Source: CAWUFC02 sp963921335 (GTDB taxonomy: Bacteria > Pseudomonadota > Gammaproteobacteria > Pseudomonadales > Halieaceae). From it: DNA of 64,000 nt. Under the pieces are notes generated by a model that was not told where the DNA came from, did no database searches, and saw only the letters and a list, made by a program, of their open reading frames with translations. A program made the translations under genes and the position numbers. Each line of letters starts with the position of its first letter. Within the stretch, counting starts at the first letter, position 1. This document shows positions 45,609 through 57,783 of the stretch, one piece after another. The DNA lies in assembly GCA_963921335.3 (NCBI GenBank), contig CAWUFC020000001.1:1426001-1490000 (forward strand). Reading direction: 5' to 3'.

Positions 45609-48600
45609 TTGAAAGACTTATTGAATCTGTTGAAGTCCCAGGGACAATCGGAAGAATTTGATGCCATTCGTATTGGCCTGTCTTCCCCGGAAATGATCCG
45701 GTCCTGGTCATTCGGTGAAGTGAAGAAGCCGGAGACCATTAATTACCGTACCTTCAAGCCGGAGCGGGACGGTCTGTTCTGCGCCAAGATCTTTGGCCCG
45801 GTGAAGGACTATGAGTGTCTGTGTGGCAAGTACAAGCGCCTCAAGCACCGCGGTGTCATTTGTGAGAAGTGTGGCGTAGAAGTAGCACTGGCGAAGGTTC
45901 GCCGGGAGCGCATGGGCCACATTGAGCTGGCCAGTCCGGTTGCTCACATCTGGTTCCTGAAGTCACTGCCTTCGCGCATTGGCTTGCTGTTGGACATGAC
46001 CCTGCGTGATATCGAGCGCGTGCTGTACTTTGAATCCTACGTGGTCACCGATCCCGGTATGACCACCCTGGAGCATGGCCAGCTGCTGACCGATGAGCAG
46101 TACTACGAATCCATGGAAGAGTTTGGCGATGAATTCACCGCCAAGATGGGTGCCGAAGCTGTCCAGGAGCTGATGATGCAGCTGGACATCGAGCAGGAAG
46201 TGGCCACGCTGCGTGAAGAGATTCCCGCTACCAGTAGTGAGACCAAGATCAAGAAGCTGTCCAAGCGCCTGAAGCTGATGGAAGCCTTCGCCAACTCTGG
46301 CAACAAGCCCGAGTGGATGATCCTGAATGCGCTGCCGGTTCTGCCGCCGGATCTGCGTCCGCTGGTACCGCTGGATGGCGGTCGTTTCGCGACGTCTGAT
46401 CTGAACGACCTGTATCGTCGCGTCATTAACCGTAACAACCGTCTGAAGCGTCTGCTGGACCTGAATGCGCCCGACATTATTGTGCGCAACGAAAAGCGTA
46501 TGCTGCAGGAGTCTGTCGACGCCCTGCTGGATAACGGTCGTCGCGGTCGCGCCATTACTGGCTCCAACAAACGTCCGCTGAAGTCGCTGGCTGACATGAT
46601 CAAAGGTAAGCAAGGTCGTTTCCGCCAGAACCTTCTGGGTAAGCGCGTGGACTACTCCGGTCGTTCAGTGATCGTGGTTGGCCCCACCCTGAAACTGCAT
46701 CAGTGCGGTCTGCCCAAGAAGATGGCGCTGGAACTGTTCAAGCCTTTTATTTTCGGCAAGCTGGAACTTCGTGGTCTCGCTACCACCATTAAGGCTGCCA
46801 AGAAGATGGTTGAGCGTGAGCCGCCGGAAGTCTGGGACATCCTGGCTGAAGTGATTCGCGAGCACCCGGTTCTGTTGAACCGTGCGCCTACGCTGCACCG
46901 TCTTGGTATCCAGGCCTTTGAGCCGGTGCTGATTGAAGGTAAGGCCATTCAGCTGCACCCGCTGGTATGTGCTGCTTATAACGCTGACTTCGACGGTGAC
47001 CAGATGGCGGTACACGTACCGCTGACACTTGAAGCGCAGCTGGAAGCGCGCGCGCTGATGATGTCGACCAACAACATTCTGTCTCCCGCCAATGGTGAGC
47101 CGATCATCGTGCCGTCTCAGGACGTGGTACTGGGTCTGTACTACATGACTCGCGATCGCATCAATGCCAAGGGCGAGGGCATGGTGTTCTCTGACGTGTC
47201 TGAAGTACATCGCGCCTACGTGGCCGGTCATGTGCACCTTCAGGCTCGCATCAAAGTGCGTGTGACTGAGCACCTGCTGACTGAGGAAGGCGAGTCTTAC
47301 AGCGAAACCAGCATCAAGGAAACCACTGTAGGTCGTGCGTTGCTGTGGGAAATTGTGCCGGATGGTTTGGGCTTTGAGCTCATTAACCAACCTATGGCCA
47401 AGAAGGCGATTTCTCGTGTGATTAACCAGTGCTACCGTCTGGTGGGTCTGAAGTCTACCGTCATCTTCGCTGACCAGCTGATGTACATGGGTTACGACTA
47501 CTCCACCAAGTCTGGTTCTTCGATCGGTGTAAATGATTTTGAAATTCCCGATGAGAAGGCCAAGATCATTGCTCACGCTGACGCCGAGGTGAAGGATATC
47601 GAAGATCAGTACGCCTCAGGCCTGGTGACCCAGGGTGAGAAGTACAACAAAGTGATCGATATTTGGTCCCGTGCCAACGACCTTGTGTCCAAGAGCATGA
47701 TGGAAGGCCTGAGCAAGGAAACCGTTGTGAATCGCGACGGTGAGGAAGAAGAGCAGGATTCCTTCAACTCGGTTTACATCTACGCTGACTCTGGTGCACG
47801 GGGTTCGCCCGCACAGATTCGTCAGCTGGCTGGTATGCGTGGCCTGATGGCGAAGCCGGATGGTTCTATCATCGAGACGCCGATTGTGGCGAACTTCCGT
47901 GAAGGTCTGAACGTGCTGCAGTACTTCATCTCGACCCACGGTGCTCGTAAAGGTCTGGCGGATACCGCTCTGAAGACCGCGAACTCCGGTTACCTGACGC
48001 GTCGTCTGGTAGACGTAGCCCAGGACGTTGTTGTGACCGAGGAAGACTGTGGCACTGACAATGGCCTGCTGATGACACCTGTGATCGAAGGTGGTGACAT
48101 CATCGAATCACTGGGTGATCGTGTACTGGGTCGTATCGTGTTGCACGATGTGATCAAGCCCGGTACCGAGGACGAGATTGCAGTGACCGCTGGTACTATG
48201 CTGGACGAGCGCTGGATTGAACGCCTGGAAGAAATGGGTATCGACGAAATTATGGTTCGTTCGCCGATTACCTGTGAAGTGCGCCACGGTATCTGTTCTG
48301 TATGTTACGGCCGTGATCTGGCTCGAGGCCATAAGGTCAATATGGGTGAAGCGGTTGGTGTGGTTGCAGCCCAGTCCATTGGTGAGCCGGGTACCCAGCT
48401 GACCATGCGTACCTTCCACATTGGTGGTGCGGCTTCGCGGGCTACCGCTGCTGACAGCATTCAGGTTAAGGGCAACGGTACTGCGCGTTTGCACAACCTG
48501 AAGTTTGTTGAGCGTGCCGACGGCAACCTGGTCGCGGTGAGCCGCTCCGATGAGCTTGCCATCTCTGATGACAAGGGCCGTGAGCGCGAGCGCTACAAGC

Positions 48601-49829
48601 TGCCTTATGGTGCGGTAATCAAGGTGCACGACCAGTCTGAAGTGAACGCTGGTGATGTGGTTGCCACCTGGGATCCACACACTCACCCGATCATCACGGA
48701 AGTGGCTGGTACGGTGAAATTCTCCGGAATGGAAGAGGGCATCACCATCAAGCGCCAGACGGACGACCTGACCGGTCTGTCCAGCATTTCTGTCGTGGAT
48801 CCGGCTGAGCGTCCTGCTGCGGGTAAGGACATTCGTCCTGCGGTAACCCTGGTAGACAAGAAGGGCAATGAACTGTGCCTGGCGGGTACCAATGTTCCCG
48901 CACACTACTTCCTGCCTGCTGATGCGATTGTGAGCATGGAAGATGGTGCCGAGATCGGAATTGGTGACGTGATTGCACGTATTCCGCAGGAAGGTTCCAA
49001 GACCCGTGACATTACCGGTGGTCTGCCCCGTGTTGCCGACCTGTTTGAAGCACGTAAGCCGAAGGAGCCTGCCATCCTGGCAGAAATCTCCGGTACCGTT
49101 AGCTTCGGTAAGGAAACCAAGGGCAAGCGTCGCCTGGTAATTACTCCGACCGATGGCAAGCCTTTGGCGGATGGCAGCGATCACTATGAGGCGCTGATTC
49201 CCAAGTGGCGTAACCTGTCCGTGTTTGAAGGTGAGAGTGTTGAGAAGGGTGAAGTGGTATCGGAAGGTCCGCCCAACCCGCATGACATTCTGCGCCTGAA
49301 AGGCATTGAGGAACTGGCTAAGTACATCGTGAACGAAATTCAGGATGTATACCGCCTGCAGGGTGTGAAGATCAACGACAAGCACATTGAGGTGATTGTT
49401 CGCCAGATGCTGCGTAAGGTCATGATCACGGCACCGGGCGACTCCACGCTCATCAAGGGTGAACAGGTTGAGTACACGACCTTCCTTGAAGAGAACGAGC
49501 GTATCGTCAATGAGGGTGGCATTGCCGCTCATGGCGAGCGCGAGCTGCTGGGTATCACCAAGGCATCTCTGGCGACTGAGAGCTTCATCTCCGCGGCCTC
49601 CTTCCAGGAGACCACCCGTGTTCTGACTGAAGCTGCGGTGACCGGTAAGCGTGACCGTCTGCGTGGCCTGAAAGAGAACGTCGTAGTAGGGCGTTTGATT
49701 CCGGCCGGTACGGGTCTTGCCTATCACGAAGAGCGCAAGCGGAAGCGTGACATTGAGTCCGATGAAAGCAGTGTAAGTGCTGCAGAAATCGAAGCGGCTC
49801 TGACCGAAGCGCTGAAAGCCGACATCTGA
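45609..49829 (+). CDS. rpoC: DNA-directed RNA polymerase beta' subunit
   Basis: The protein has 1406 residues, starting at TTG/ATG-region 45609 after GGAGGAA. The N-terminal zinc site (CLCGKYKRLKHRGVICEKC), the catalytic magnesium loop NADFDGDQMAVH and the bridge and trigger helices (GSPAQIRQLAGMRGLMAKP, GEPGTQLTMRTFH) are present. It follows rpoB by 64 bases and ends at a strong terminator. Confidence 0.99.
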   Translation: MKDLLNLLKSQGQSEEFDAIRIGLSSPEMIRSWSFGEVKKPETINYRTFKPERDGLFCAKIFGPVKDYECLCGKYKRLKHRGVICEKCGVEVALAKVRRERMGHIELASPVAHIWFLKSLPSRIGLLLDMTLRDIERVLYFESYVVTDPGMTTLEHGQLLTDEQYYESMEEFGDEFTAKMGAEAVQELMMQLDIEQEVATLREEIPATSSETKIKKLSKRLKLMEAFANSGNKPEWMILNALPVLPPDLRPLVPLDGGRFATSDLNDLYRRVINRNNRLKRLLDLNAPDIIVRNEKRMLQESVDALLDNGRRGRAITGSNKRPLKSLADMIKGKQGRFRQNLLGKRVDYSGRSVIVVGPTLKLHQCGLPKKMALELFKPFIFGKLELRGLATTIKAAKKMVEREPPEVWDILAEVIREHPVLLNRAPTLHRLGIQAFEPVLIEGKAIQLHPLVCAAYNADFDGDQMAVHVPLTLEAQLEARALMMSTNNILSPANGEPIIVPSQDVVLGLYYMTRDRINAKGEGMVFSDVSEVHRAYVAGHVHLQARIKVRVTEHLLTEEGESYSETSIKETTVGRALLWEIVPDGLGFELINQPMAKKAISRVINQCYRLVGLKSTVIFADQLMYMGYDYSTKSGSSIGVNDFEIPDEKAKIIAHADAEVKDIEDQYASGLVTQGEKYNKVIDIWSRANDLVSKSMMEGLSKETVVNRDGEEEEQDSFNSVYIYADSGARGSPAQIRQLAGMRGLMAKPDGSIIETPIVANFREGLNVLQYFISTHGARKGLADTALKTANSGYLTRRLVDVAQDVVVTEEDCGTDNGLLMTPVIEGGDIIESLGDRVLGRIVLHDVIKPGTEDEIAVTAGTMLDERWIERLEEMGIDEIMVRSPITCEVRHGICSVCYGRDLARGHKVNMGEAVGVVAAQSIGEPGTQLTMRTFHIGGAASRATAADSIQVKGNGTARLHNLKFVERADGNLVAVSRSDELAISDDKGRERERYKLPYGAVIKVHDQSEVNAGDVVATWDPHTHPIITEVAGTVKFSGMEEGITIKRQTDDLTGLSSISVVDPAERPAAGKDIRPAVTLVDKKGNELCLAGTNVPAHYFLPADAIVSMEDGAEIGIGDVIARIPQEGSKTRDITGGLPRVADLFEARKPKEPAILAEISGTVSFGKETKGKRRLVITPTDGKPLADGSDHYEALIPKWRNLSVFEGESVEKGEVVSEGPPNPHDILRLKGIEELAKYIVNEIQDVYRLQGVKINDKHIEVIVRQMLRKVMITAPGDSTLIKGEQVEYTTFLEENERIVNEGGIAAHGERELLGITKASLATESFISAASFQETTRVLTEAAVTGKRDRLRGLKENVVVGRLIPAGTGLAYHEERKRKRDIESDESSVSAAEIEAALTEALKADI

Positions 49830-49865
49830 TCCAGTGCGCCGCAGCTGCGGCGCCTGTCAGGCCAC

Positions 49866-49898
49866 TAAAGGCTCGCCTGAATCAGGTGGGCCTTTTTT
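49866..49898 (+). terminator. Rho-independent terminator after rpoC
   Basis: A stem formed by AAAGGCTCGCCT and AGGTGGGCCTTT (with GU pairs) around GAATC is followed by a T-run (49893-49898). It ends the rplJL-rpoBC transcript and also separates it from the convergent DUF3604 gene. Confidence 0.8.
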
Positions 49899-49903
49899 GT
49901 GCC

Positions 49904-51715
49904 TCAGGGATCGTAGTGAATGGGGGATGTATATGCCCGCTCCTGGATTGAAACAGGTTGGTCGAGTGTTTCTGGGTCAATCCCCATAGCAATAGCGTCG
50001 AAAGTAGAGTGCCGCGGTGTGTGTGTTTCCAGTACTCGCACGTAATAGAAAGCGGGCTGAGTAGGATCAAACAGCGGGTCCTGCCAGCTCACGCTCAGGG
50101 TTGCGGCACCGTGTTCATCACTGTAGCCGGCATCCTCCCTCGAAACCGTATCGGGCAGTGCCGGCACAAAACCATCGCTATCCGGTGTGCGCTCGCCGGC
50201 CCAGGCAATGTCGATGACTCTTTCGTGGGTTTCTCCGTCGCCATCCATCCAGCCTTTGATCATCTGAATGCGGTCCAGTGCGCCGCTTTTTGGGTCTCTC
50301 GCGGCCTCTACCTTGAATATTGGTGCGCCAATGAGTTTTTTGAGCGCGCCGCCCATAGGGGTGTCAGGCTCGGTTTCCGCTGCCGAGTCTCCCGCCATGA
50401 CTTTTACGGCAATCCGTGGGCCGGTCGTGGCATACACCTCACCGCGTTTAAAGGCGGCGAGAATGGCCTCGCGTGTGTTGTCCTCGCTCCAGGCAGCAGC
50501 CAGCCCCTGGGCGGACATGACCCAGCCTTGGTCTTTAATGCGATTGACGGACCGACTTTTGTCCCTTGGAATTGAGTCGGTGGGAAACTTGCCCCAAAAA
50601 TTGGGTTCTTCCGCGGTCGCCATGCTGGTATGCGAGTCCGTGGAACCGATGAGCCCGAAGCGGTAGGGATTGCTGCCAAACTGTGCCTCCAGTTGCAGGC
50701 CTGTGCGCAGGGCGCCCCGCACGAAATCAGCTGGCCTGGGGTTATAGGGCACCGGATTGGCCATGATGTAGTGGGGATAACCCTCAAAGTCGGCAAAGGG
50801 GTCGCCGGGTGAGAGTAGAGGATGCGTTTCCGAATCCCCTTTGATCTGGGTGGCTTCAACCACGCGTTCCCAGCGAGCCCGCAGGTTGATCCAGTCCAGG
50901 TCAATGGATGCACCGTTTAGACGCGCTTCAGCGGGAAACATGGTGCCCCGGCTGATATTGGAGTTGTGAGGAATGGACACGAAATCGGAACCGGTGCTGG
51001 CGGCGGTTTGATCAAGCCATTGCCAGAGTCCCTCAGGATAGGTGTTTTCCTGAGCCGAGAAAGGCAGGTATTGCCGCGCGGATTTGGCGTCACCATCGGT
51101 AAAAACTACACGATGCAGGTTGGCCCCGGCAGGAATGGATGTCCACTCGAAGCCGATGAGCGCGCTGAACTCTCCCGGTCGATTGTTGGCGTCTGCCGCA
51201 GTGATGTTCTCTTCCCAGGCGGTAGTCCGTATGAGATCGTTGTTCGGTGTGGCTATTGCCGGGGGATTGAGTGCCGCTTTGACGATATCGGTTTCGTCAC
51301 CCGCCGCGTAGCTCAACAGAGCGATCACGCTGTCCGGCTCTGAGGCCAGGTAGCGATAGAGTCTTTCCATCAGCCAGGAGTGAATCTTGCCACCAATGTT
51401 GAGGCCTTCGCGTGGAAGATCCGTGGTATTCGCGGCCTTCATCGTGCCCAGCGGGCCTGCGTGATCGGCCACCACCAGGAAATCCAGCGGGGTCTGTATC
51501 TGGACCCTGTGTCCTGTTGTGGGGTGTATCACGGGAAGCCCGCGTGCGAAGCGATAGGCCGCGTCAGGGCCCAGGTCGAAGTTCTGGTTGATATAGGAAT
51601 CGGTGGAGAGATTGGTGTGTACGTGTGTATCGCCCCAAAGTAGCGATTTTTCGGCGGGCTGAGCATGGATGACTAAGGGCAGGGCCGCCAGGGCCAGAAA
51701 CGGGTATTTCTTCAT
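49904..51715 (-). CDS. DUF3604 family secreted protein
   Basis: The protein has 603 residues with a signal peptide (KKYPFLALAALPLVIHAQ). DUF3604 blocks include LLWGDTHVHTNLSTDSYINQ near the N-terminus, which resembles PHP-domain metal sites (HxH), DFLVVADHAG, FVSIPHNSN and IGSTDSHTS, all carrying His/Asp metal ligands. It is probably a periplasmic metal-dependent hydrolase of unknown substrate. It is inserted on the opposite strand between rpoC and rpsL, where these operons are usually adjacent. Confidence 0.85.
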   Translation of the reverse strand: MKKYPFLALAALPLVIHAQPAEKSLLWGDTHVHTNLSTDSYINQNFDLGPDAAYRFARGLPVIHPTTGHRVQIQTPLDFLVVADHAGPLGTMKAANTTDLPREGLNIGGKIHSWLMERLYRYLASEPDSVIALLSYAAGDETDIVKAALNPPAIATPNNDLIRTTAWEENITAADANNRPGEFSALIGFEWTSIPAGANLHRVVFTDGDAKSARQYLPFSAQENTYPEGLWQWLDQTAASTGSDFVSIPHNSNISRGTMFPAEARLNGASIDLDWINLRARWERVVEATQIKGDSETHPLLSPGDPFADFEGYPHYIMANPVPYNPRPADFVRGALRTGLQLEAQFGSNPYRFGLIGSTDSHTSMATAEEPNFWGKFPTDSIPRDKSRSVNRIKDQGWVMSAQGLAAAWSEDNTREAILAAFKRGEVYATTGPRIAVKVMAGDSAAETEPDTPMGGALKKLIGAPIFKVEAARDPKSGALDRIQMIKGWMDGDGETHERVIDIAWAGERTPDSDGFVPALPDTVSREDAGYSDEHGAATLSVSWQDPLFDPTQPAFYYVRVLETHTPRHSTFDAIAMGIDPETLDQPVSIQERAYTSPIHYDP

Positions 51716-51815
51716 TATTAGTCCCGAAATCGCTGAATCAGGCCCTCATTAGAGCACAGTGGAACCGTTCGGGCGAAAATGCGCGGCGAAGCCCTGAAAA
51801 TGGGAATTTGCGCCC

Positions 51816-51844
51816 TTGACGGGGGTTGGGGCCATCTATAGAAT
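51816..51844 (+). promoter_or_regulatory. Promoter of the str operon (TTGACG-N17-TAGAAT)
   Basis: TTGACG (51816-51821) and TAGAAT (51839-51844) with a 17-base spacer and a GCGCGC discriminator indicate a strong, stringently controlled sigma-70 promoter for rpsL-rpsG-fusA-tuf, with a leader of about 105 bases. Confidence 0.75.
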
Positions 51845-51955
51845 GCGCGCTCCTTCTAGTTGGGGGTGGCTTCCTATGCGCTGCATATAGTCTTAACCCG
51901 CAGAAGGGCATGGTCTAAGACCATGATTATTAACAACATTTGGAGTTTCTATTTA

Positions 51956-52327
51956 ATGGCAACGATCAACCAATTGGTTCGTAAGCCTAGAAAGCGCAAA
52001 GTTGCAAAAAGCGACGTGCCCGCCCTGCAGGCCTGCCCGCAGCGCCGTGGTGTGTGCACCCGCGTTTACACGACTACGCCGAAGAAGCCGAACTCAGCAC
52101 TGCGTAAAGTCTGCCGTGTGCGCCTGACCAACGGTTACGAAGTATCTTCGTACATCGGTGGTGAGGGTCACAACCTGCAGGAGCACAGTGTGGTTCTGAT
52201 TCGCGGTGGTCGTGTGAAGGACTTGCCTGGTGTGCGTTATCACACCGTACGTGGCAGCCTGGACACCTCTGGAGTAGCCGACCGTAAGCAAGGTCGCTCC
52301 AAGTACGGTGCCAAGCGACCCAAGTAA
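51956..52327 (+). CDS. rpsL: 30S ribosomal protein S12
   Basis: The protein has 123 residues from ATG 51956. The decoding-centre loop TTPKKPNSALRK is the wild-type form (Lys43 in Met-inclusive numbering), so no streptomycin-resistance change is visible. The segment GGRVKDLPGVRYHTVRG is also standard. The frame extends upstream, but that part is leader. Confidence 0.98.
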   Translation: MATINQLVRKPRKRKVAKSDVPALQACPQRRGVCTRVYTTTPKKPNSALRKVCRVRLTNGYEVSSYIGGEGHNLQEHSVVLIRGGRVKDLPGVRYHTVRGSLDTSGVADRKQGRSKYGAKRPK

Positions 52328-52442
52328 GCAAGCCTTTAAGCAACAACGCTTATAGCTGACAACCAAGAGTAAGGCCGGAACCCTGCCTCCCCCGCTAACG
52401 TGGCAGGTCGGTGTCCGGGCAACCTGAAGAGAGGAAGGCAAA

Positions 52443-52913
52443 ATGCCTAGAAGACGAGTAGTCGCCAAGCGCGAAGTACTGCCGGATCCCAAATTCGGTA
52501 ACGTGACCCTGGCGAAGTTCATGAACCACGTGATGGTAAGTGGTAAAAAATCTGTAGCGGAGCGCATCGTATATGGCGCACTGGACATCGTGGAAGACCG
52601 CCTGTCCAAAGACCCGCTGGAAGCCTTTGACGAAGCACTGGAAAACATTGCCCCCATGGTTGAGGTTAAATCTCGCCGTGTTGGTGGTGCGACTTACCAG
52701 GTGCCGGTAGAAGTACGCCCCTCACGTCGTATGGCCCTGTCCATGCGCTGGCTGGTGGAATACGCCCGTGCCCGCGGTGAGAAGTCCATGCGCCAACGTC
52801 TGGCCGGTGAAATCATCGACGCATCCCAGGGCAAAGGTAATGCCGTGAAGAAGCGTGAAGATGTGCACCGTATGGCTGAAGCCAACAAGGCATTCTCACA
52901 CTACCGGTTCTAA
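52443..52913 (+). CDS. rpsG: 30S ribosomal protein S7
   Basis: The protein has 156 residues with AGAGGAAGG before the ATG. Standard blocks are PRRRVVAKREVLPDPKFGN and GGATYQVPVEVRPSRRMALSMRW. S7 nucleates the 30S head and represses the str operon mRNA in E. coli; the 115-base rpsL-rpsG gap could hold that site. Confidence 0.98.
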   Translation: MPRRRVVAKREVLPDPKFGNVTLAKFMNHVMVSGKKSVAERIVYGALDIVEDRLSKDPLEAFDEALENIAPMVEVKSRRVGGATYQVPVEVRPSRRMALSMRWLVEYARARGEKSMRQRLAGEIIDASQGKGNAVKKREDVHRMAEANKAFSHYRF

Positions 52914-52967
52914 GTTTCCGGCTATATCGCCGGGCCCAACTGGGAACCCAACAACAGGAAACACACA

Positions 52968-55073
<2,106 letters not shown>

Positions 55074-55107
55074 TTTAGTGCAGCTTCTATTCAAAAGGTA
55101 AATTGAG

Positions 55108-56331
<1,224 letters not shown>

Positions 56332-56348
56332 GGAAAGCTTCGCTTTCC

Positions 56349-56379
56349 GGGGTCAGACCCCCGAAGGGGCTCTGACCCC
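56349..56379. repeat. Strong hairpin of REP-like appearance
   Basis: GGGGTCAGACCCC pairs with GGGGcTCTGACCCC across a CGAA loop, a 13-pair stem with one bulge. A smaller hairpin (GGAAAGC/GCTTTCC, 56332-56348) directly precedes it. GGGGTCAGACCCC-type palindromes recur as extragenic repeats in many proteobacteria; only one copy is visible here. Confidence 0.45.
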
Positions 56380-56382
56380 TTC

Positions 56383-56414
56383 AAAAAAGAAGCCGGGCAA
56401 TGCCCGGCTTTTTT
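56383..56414. terminator. Bidirectional Rho-independent terminator
   Basis: AGCCGGGC (56391-56398) and GCCCGGCT (56402-56409) form the stem, with T residues on the plus side (56409-56414) and an A-run on the other (T-run on the minus strand). It ends both the tuf transcript and the convergent membrane-protein operon. Confidence 0.85.
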
Positions 56415-56416
56415 AT

Positions 56417-56836
56417 TTACAGGTAGGAGAGCGCGAGCGCCGCATTGGCTAGCATGAGCACAAAGTCGGTGACAAAAATAAAGCGCATCAGTCCTTTCAC
56501 CTGCCACACGCCCTTACCCTTGAGGTTATCCAGGGCTGGCGCAACATTACCGGCAAACTGCGAGCCGTGTGCCAGTGCGAAGCTCGTTAGCAGTATGATG
56601 CGCTGGGTTGGTTCGGCAAAACTGTCTGCGTAAAACACCAGCATCAAACTCATAGCACAAAGCGCGAAGTTAAATCCGCCGAGGAATGGGCCAGAGGCCG
56701 CCAGTGTCTCCATCACGGGCGTATCGCGATTTTCCTTGGGAACCAGGATCTTTGCGAACACGTGGTTTCGCAGCGAAAACAGGTGAAACCCCAACGCAAA
56801 CCAGATGGCATTGGCAATCAGGATGGTTTCAAACAT
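56417..56836 (-). CDS. Four-helix membrane protein of unknown family
   Basis: The protein has 139 residues, with hydrophobic stretches near residues 4-22, 46-68, 80-97 and 117-138. I do not recognise the family. It overlaps the DoxX-like gene by 8 bases and is the last gene of a three-gene operon of small membrane proteins read divergently from the HxlR regulator. A bidirectional terminator follows directly. Confidence 0.75.
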   Translation of the reverse strand: MFETILIANAIWFALGFHLFSLRNHVFAKILVPKENRDTPVMETLAASGPFLGGFNFALCAMSLMLVFYADSFAEPTQRIILLTSFALAHGSQFAGNVAPALDNLKGKGVWQVKGLMRFIFVTDFVLMLANAALALSYL

Positions 56837-57239
56837 GGCGGTGGTTCACCCCGATCTGTGAAATGAACAAGGCGGCACCTATTAAGGCAAATCCTTTTAG
56901 AAAATGCGCCTGTTGCAGCAATCTTATGGTTTCGTCCGTTGCGTTCATCATCTCGTAGCCATGTACTAACACTGTGACGGGCAGCAAAAACACGATGAGC
57001 AACCAACTACCCAGTCGCGGACGCCAGTTAAACAGAATCATGGCGGCGCCGGCAAGCTCAACTACGCCGGAGCTCAGTACCCAAAATGTTTTGTATGGTA
57101 CCGGTTCAGGCATCAGGCCGACGTAGTAGGGTATATCGGTAAAGTGGGTCAACCCTGAGATGAAGAATAGGGACGTGAACAGTAGCAGAGCGATCAAAGT
57201 CAGCACTGGATGATTGGGGAGTTTGGGTTCGTCGATCAT
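56829..57239 (-). CDS. DoxX family membrane protein
   Basis: The protein has 136 residues and four membrane helices. Segments LLFTSLFFISGLTHFTDIPYYVGLM, SSGVVELAGAAMILFNWRPRLGSW and LLPVTVLVHGYEM show the DoxX/DUF417-like arrangement, including the G-V-x-E-L-x-G-A-x-M motif. DoxX proteins often pair with stress-response enzymes. It lies 4 bases after the DUF4345-like gene and is probably controlled by the divergent HxlR regulator. Confidence 0.82.
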   Translation of the reverse strand: MIDEPKLPNHPVLTLIALLLFTSLFFISGLTHFTDIPYYVGLMPEPVPYKTFWVLSSGVVELAGAAMILFNWRPRLGSWLLIVFLLPVTVLVHGYEMMNATDETIRLLQQAHFLKGFALIGAALFISQIGVNHRHV

Positions 57240-57243
57240 GTTC

Positions 57244-57684
57244 TCATCCCGGTGTATTGAGGGCCTTGTCAGTTGTATTGCGTCCAGTTGTGCCGACGCC
57301 TCTGCGAGAGGGCTCCAGTAAAAACCAGGTCAGCATCGCGCTGGACAGCAACTCCACCACTAGCAGGTTCATGATCTGCCCATGAGGCATGCCTACGGCG
57401 ATGATGCTTGCAATGCGTCCCAGGGCAAATCCAGACATAAACAACAGCGCTATGAGCGTTGCGGGCTGCCTGAACGAAGCGCTTAAGAACCCGAAGGCAA
57501 TTGCAGTACCCAGTGTAAGAAACAGACCGCCGTAAGCGCCTCGGTACATGTTGTCCTCTGAACTGCTCTCAGCAGCGAGTTCATATCTGGCGAGGAGCAG
57601 ATTGGGATCAATGCAGTACGCCAACCCAATCACGGCCAGACTCAATCCAAGGATAAGAAGAAGATATCGATGTGCGCTATGCAT
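57244..57684 (-). CDS. DUF4345-like membrane protein
   Basis: The protein has 146 residues with four membrane helices. RYLLLILGLSLAVIGLAYCIDPNLLL and DNMYRGAYGGLFLTLGTAIAFGFLSA followed by FMSGFALGRIASIIAVGMPHG match the DUF4345 pattern (the N-x-Y-R-G-A-Y-G-G and G-R-x-x-S sites). First gene of the three-gene membrane operon; function unknown. Its promoter (TTGCAT-N18-TATAAT on the minus strand) overlaps three repeated boxes. Confidence 0.8.
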   Translation of the reverse strand: MHSAHRYLLLILGLSLAVIGLAYCIDPNLLLARYELAAESSSEDNMYRGAYGGLFLTLGTAIAFGFLSASFRQPATLIALLFMSGFALGRIASIIAVGMPHGQIMNLLVVELLSSAMLTWFLLEPSRRGVGTTGRNTTDKALNTPG

Positions 57685-57699
57685 TTGCTGTACCTCATG

Positions 57700-57753
57700 T
57701 CCAATATGGTTTCATTATAAAACCATTCGGTATCAATATGCAACCTAGTGGTT
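57700..57753. promoter_or_regulatory. Phased operator boxes between the HxlR gene and the membrane operon
   Basis: Three related 12-base boxes start 21 bases apart: TCCAATATGGTT (57700-57711), AACCATTCGGTA (57721-57732) and AACCTAGTGGTT (57742-57753). They cover the minus-strand promoter (-10 TATAAT at 57714-57719, -35 TTGCAT at 57738-57743). The two-turn spacing suggests cooperative binding by the HxlR protein on one face of the DNA. Confidence 0.5.
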
Positions 57754-57783
57754 CCATGATGAAGCCCCGGGTAGAATGCGCTT

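Noticed and set aside
48108..49727. A 539-codon minus-strand frame opposite rpoC
   Set aside because: Antisense to conserved rpoC sequence, with composition expected from a mirrored reading frame.
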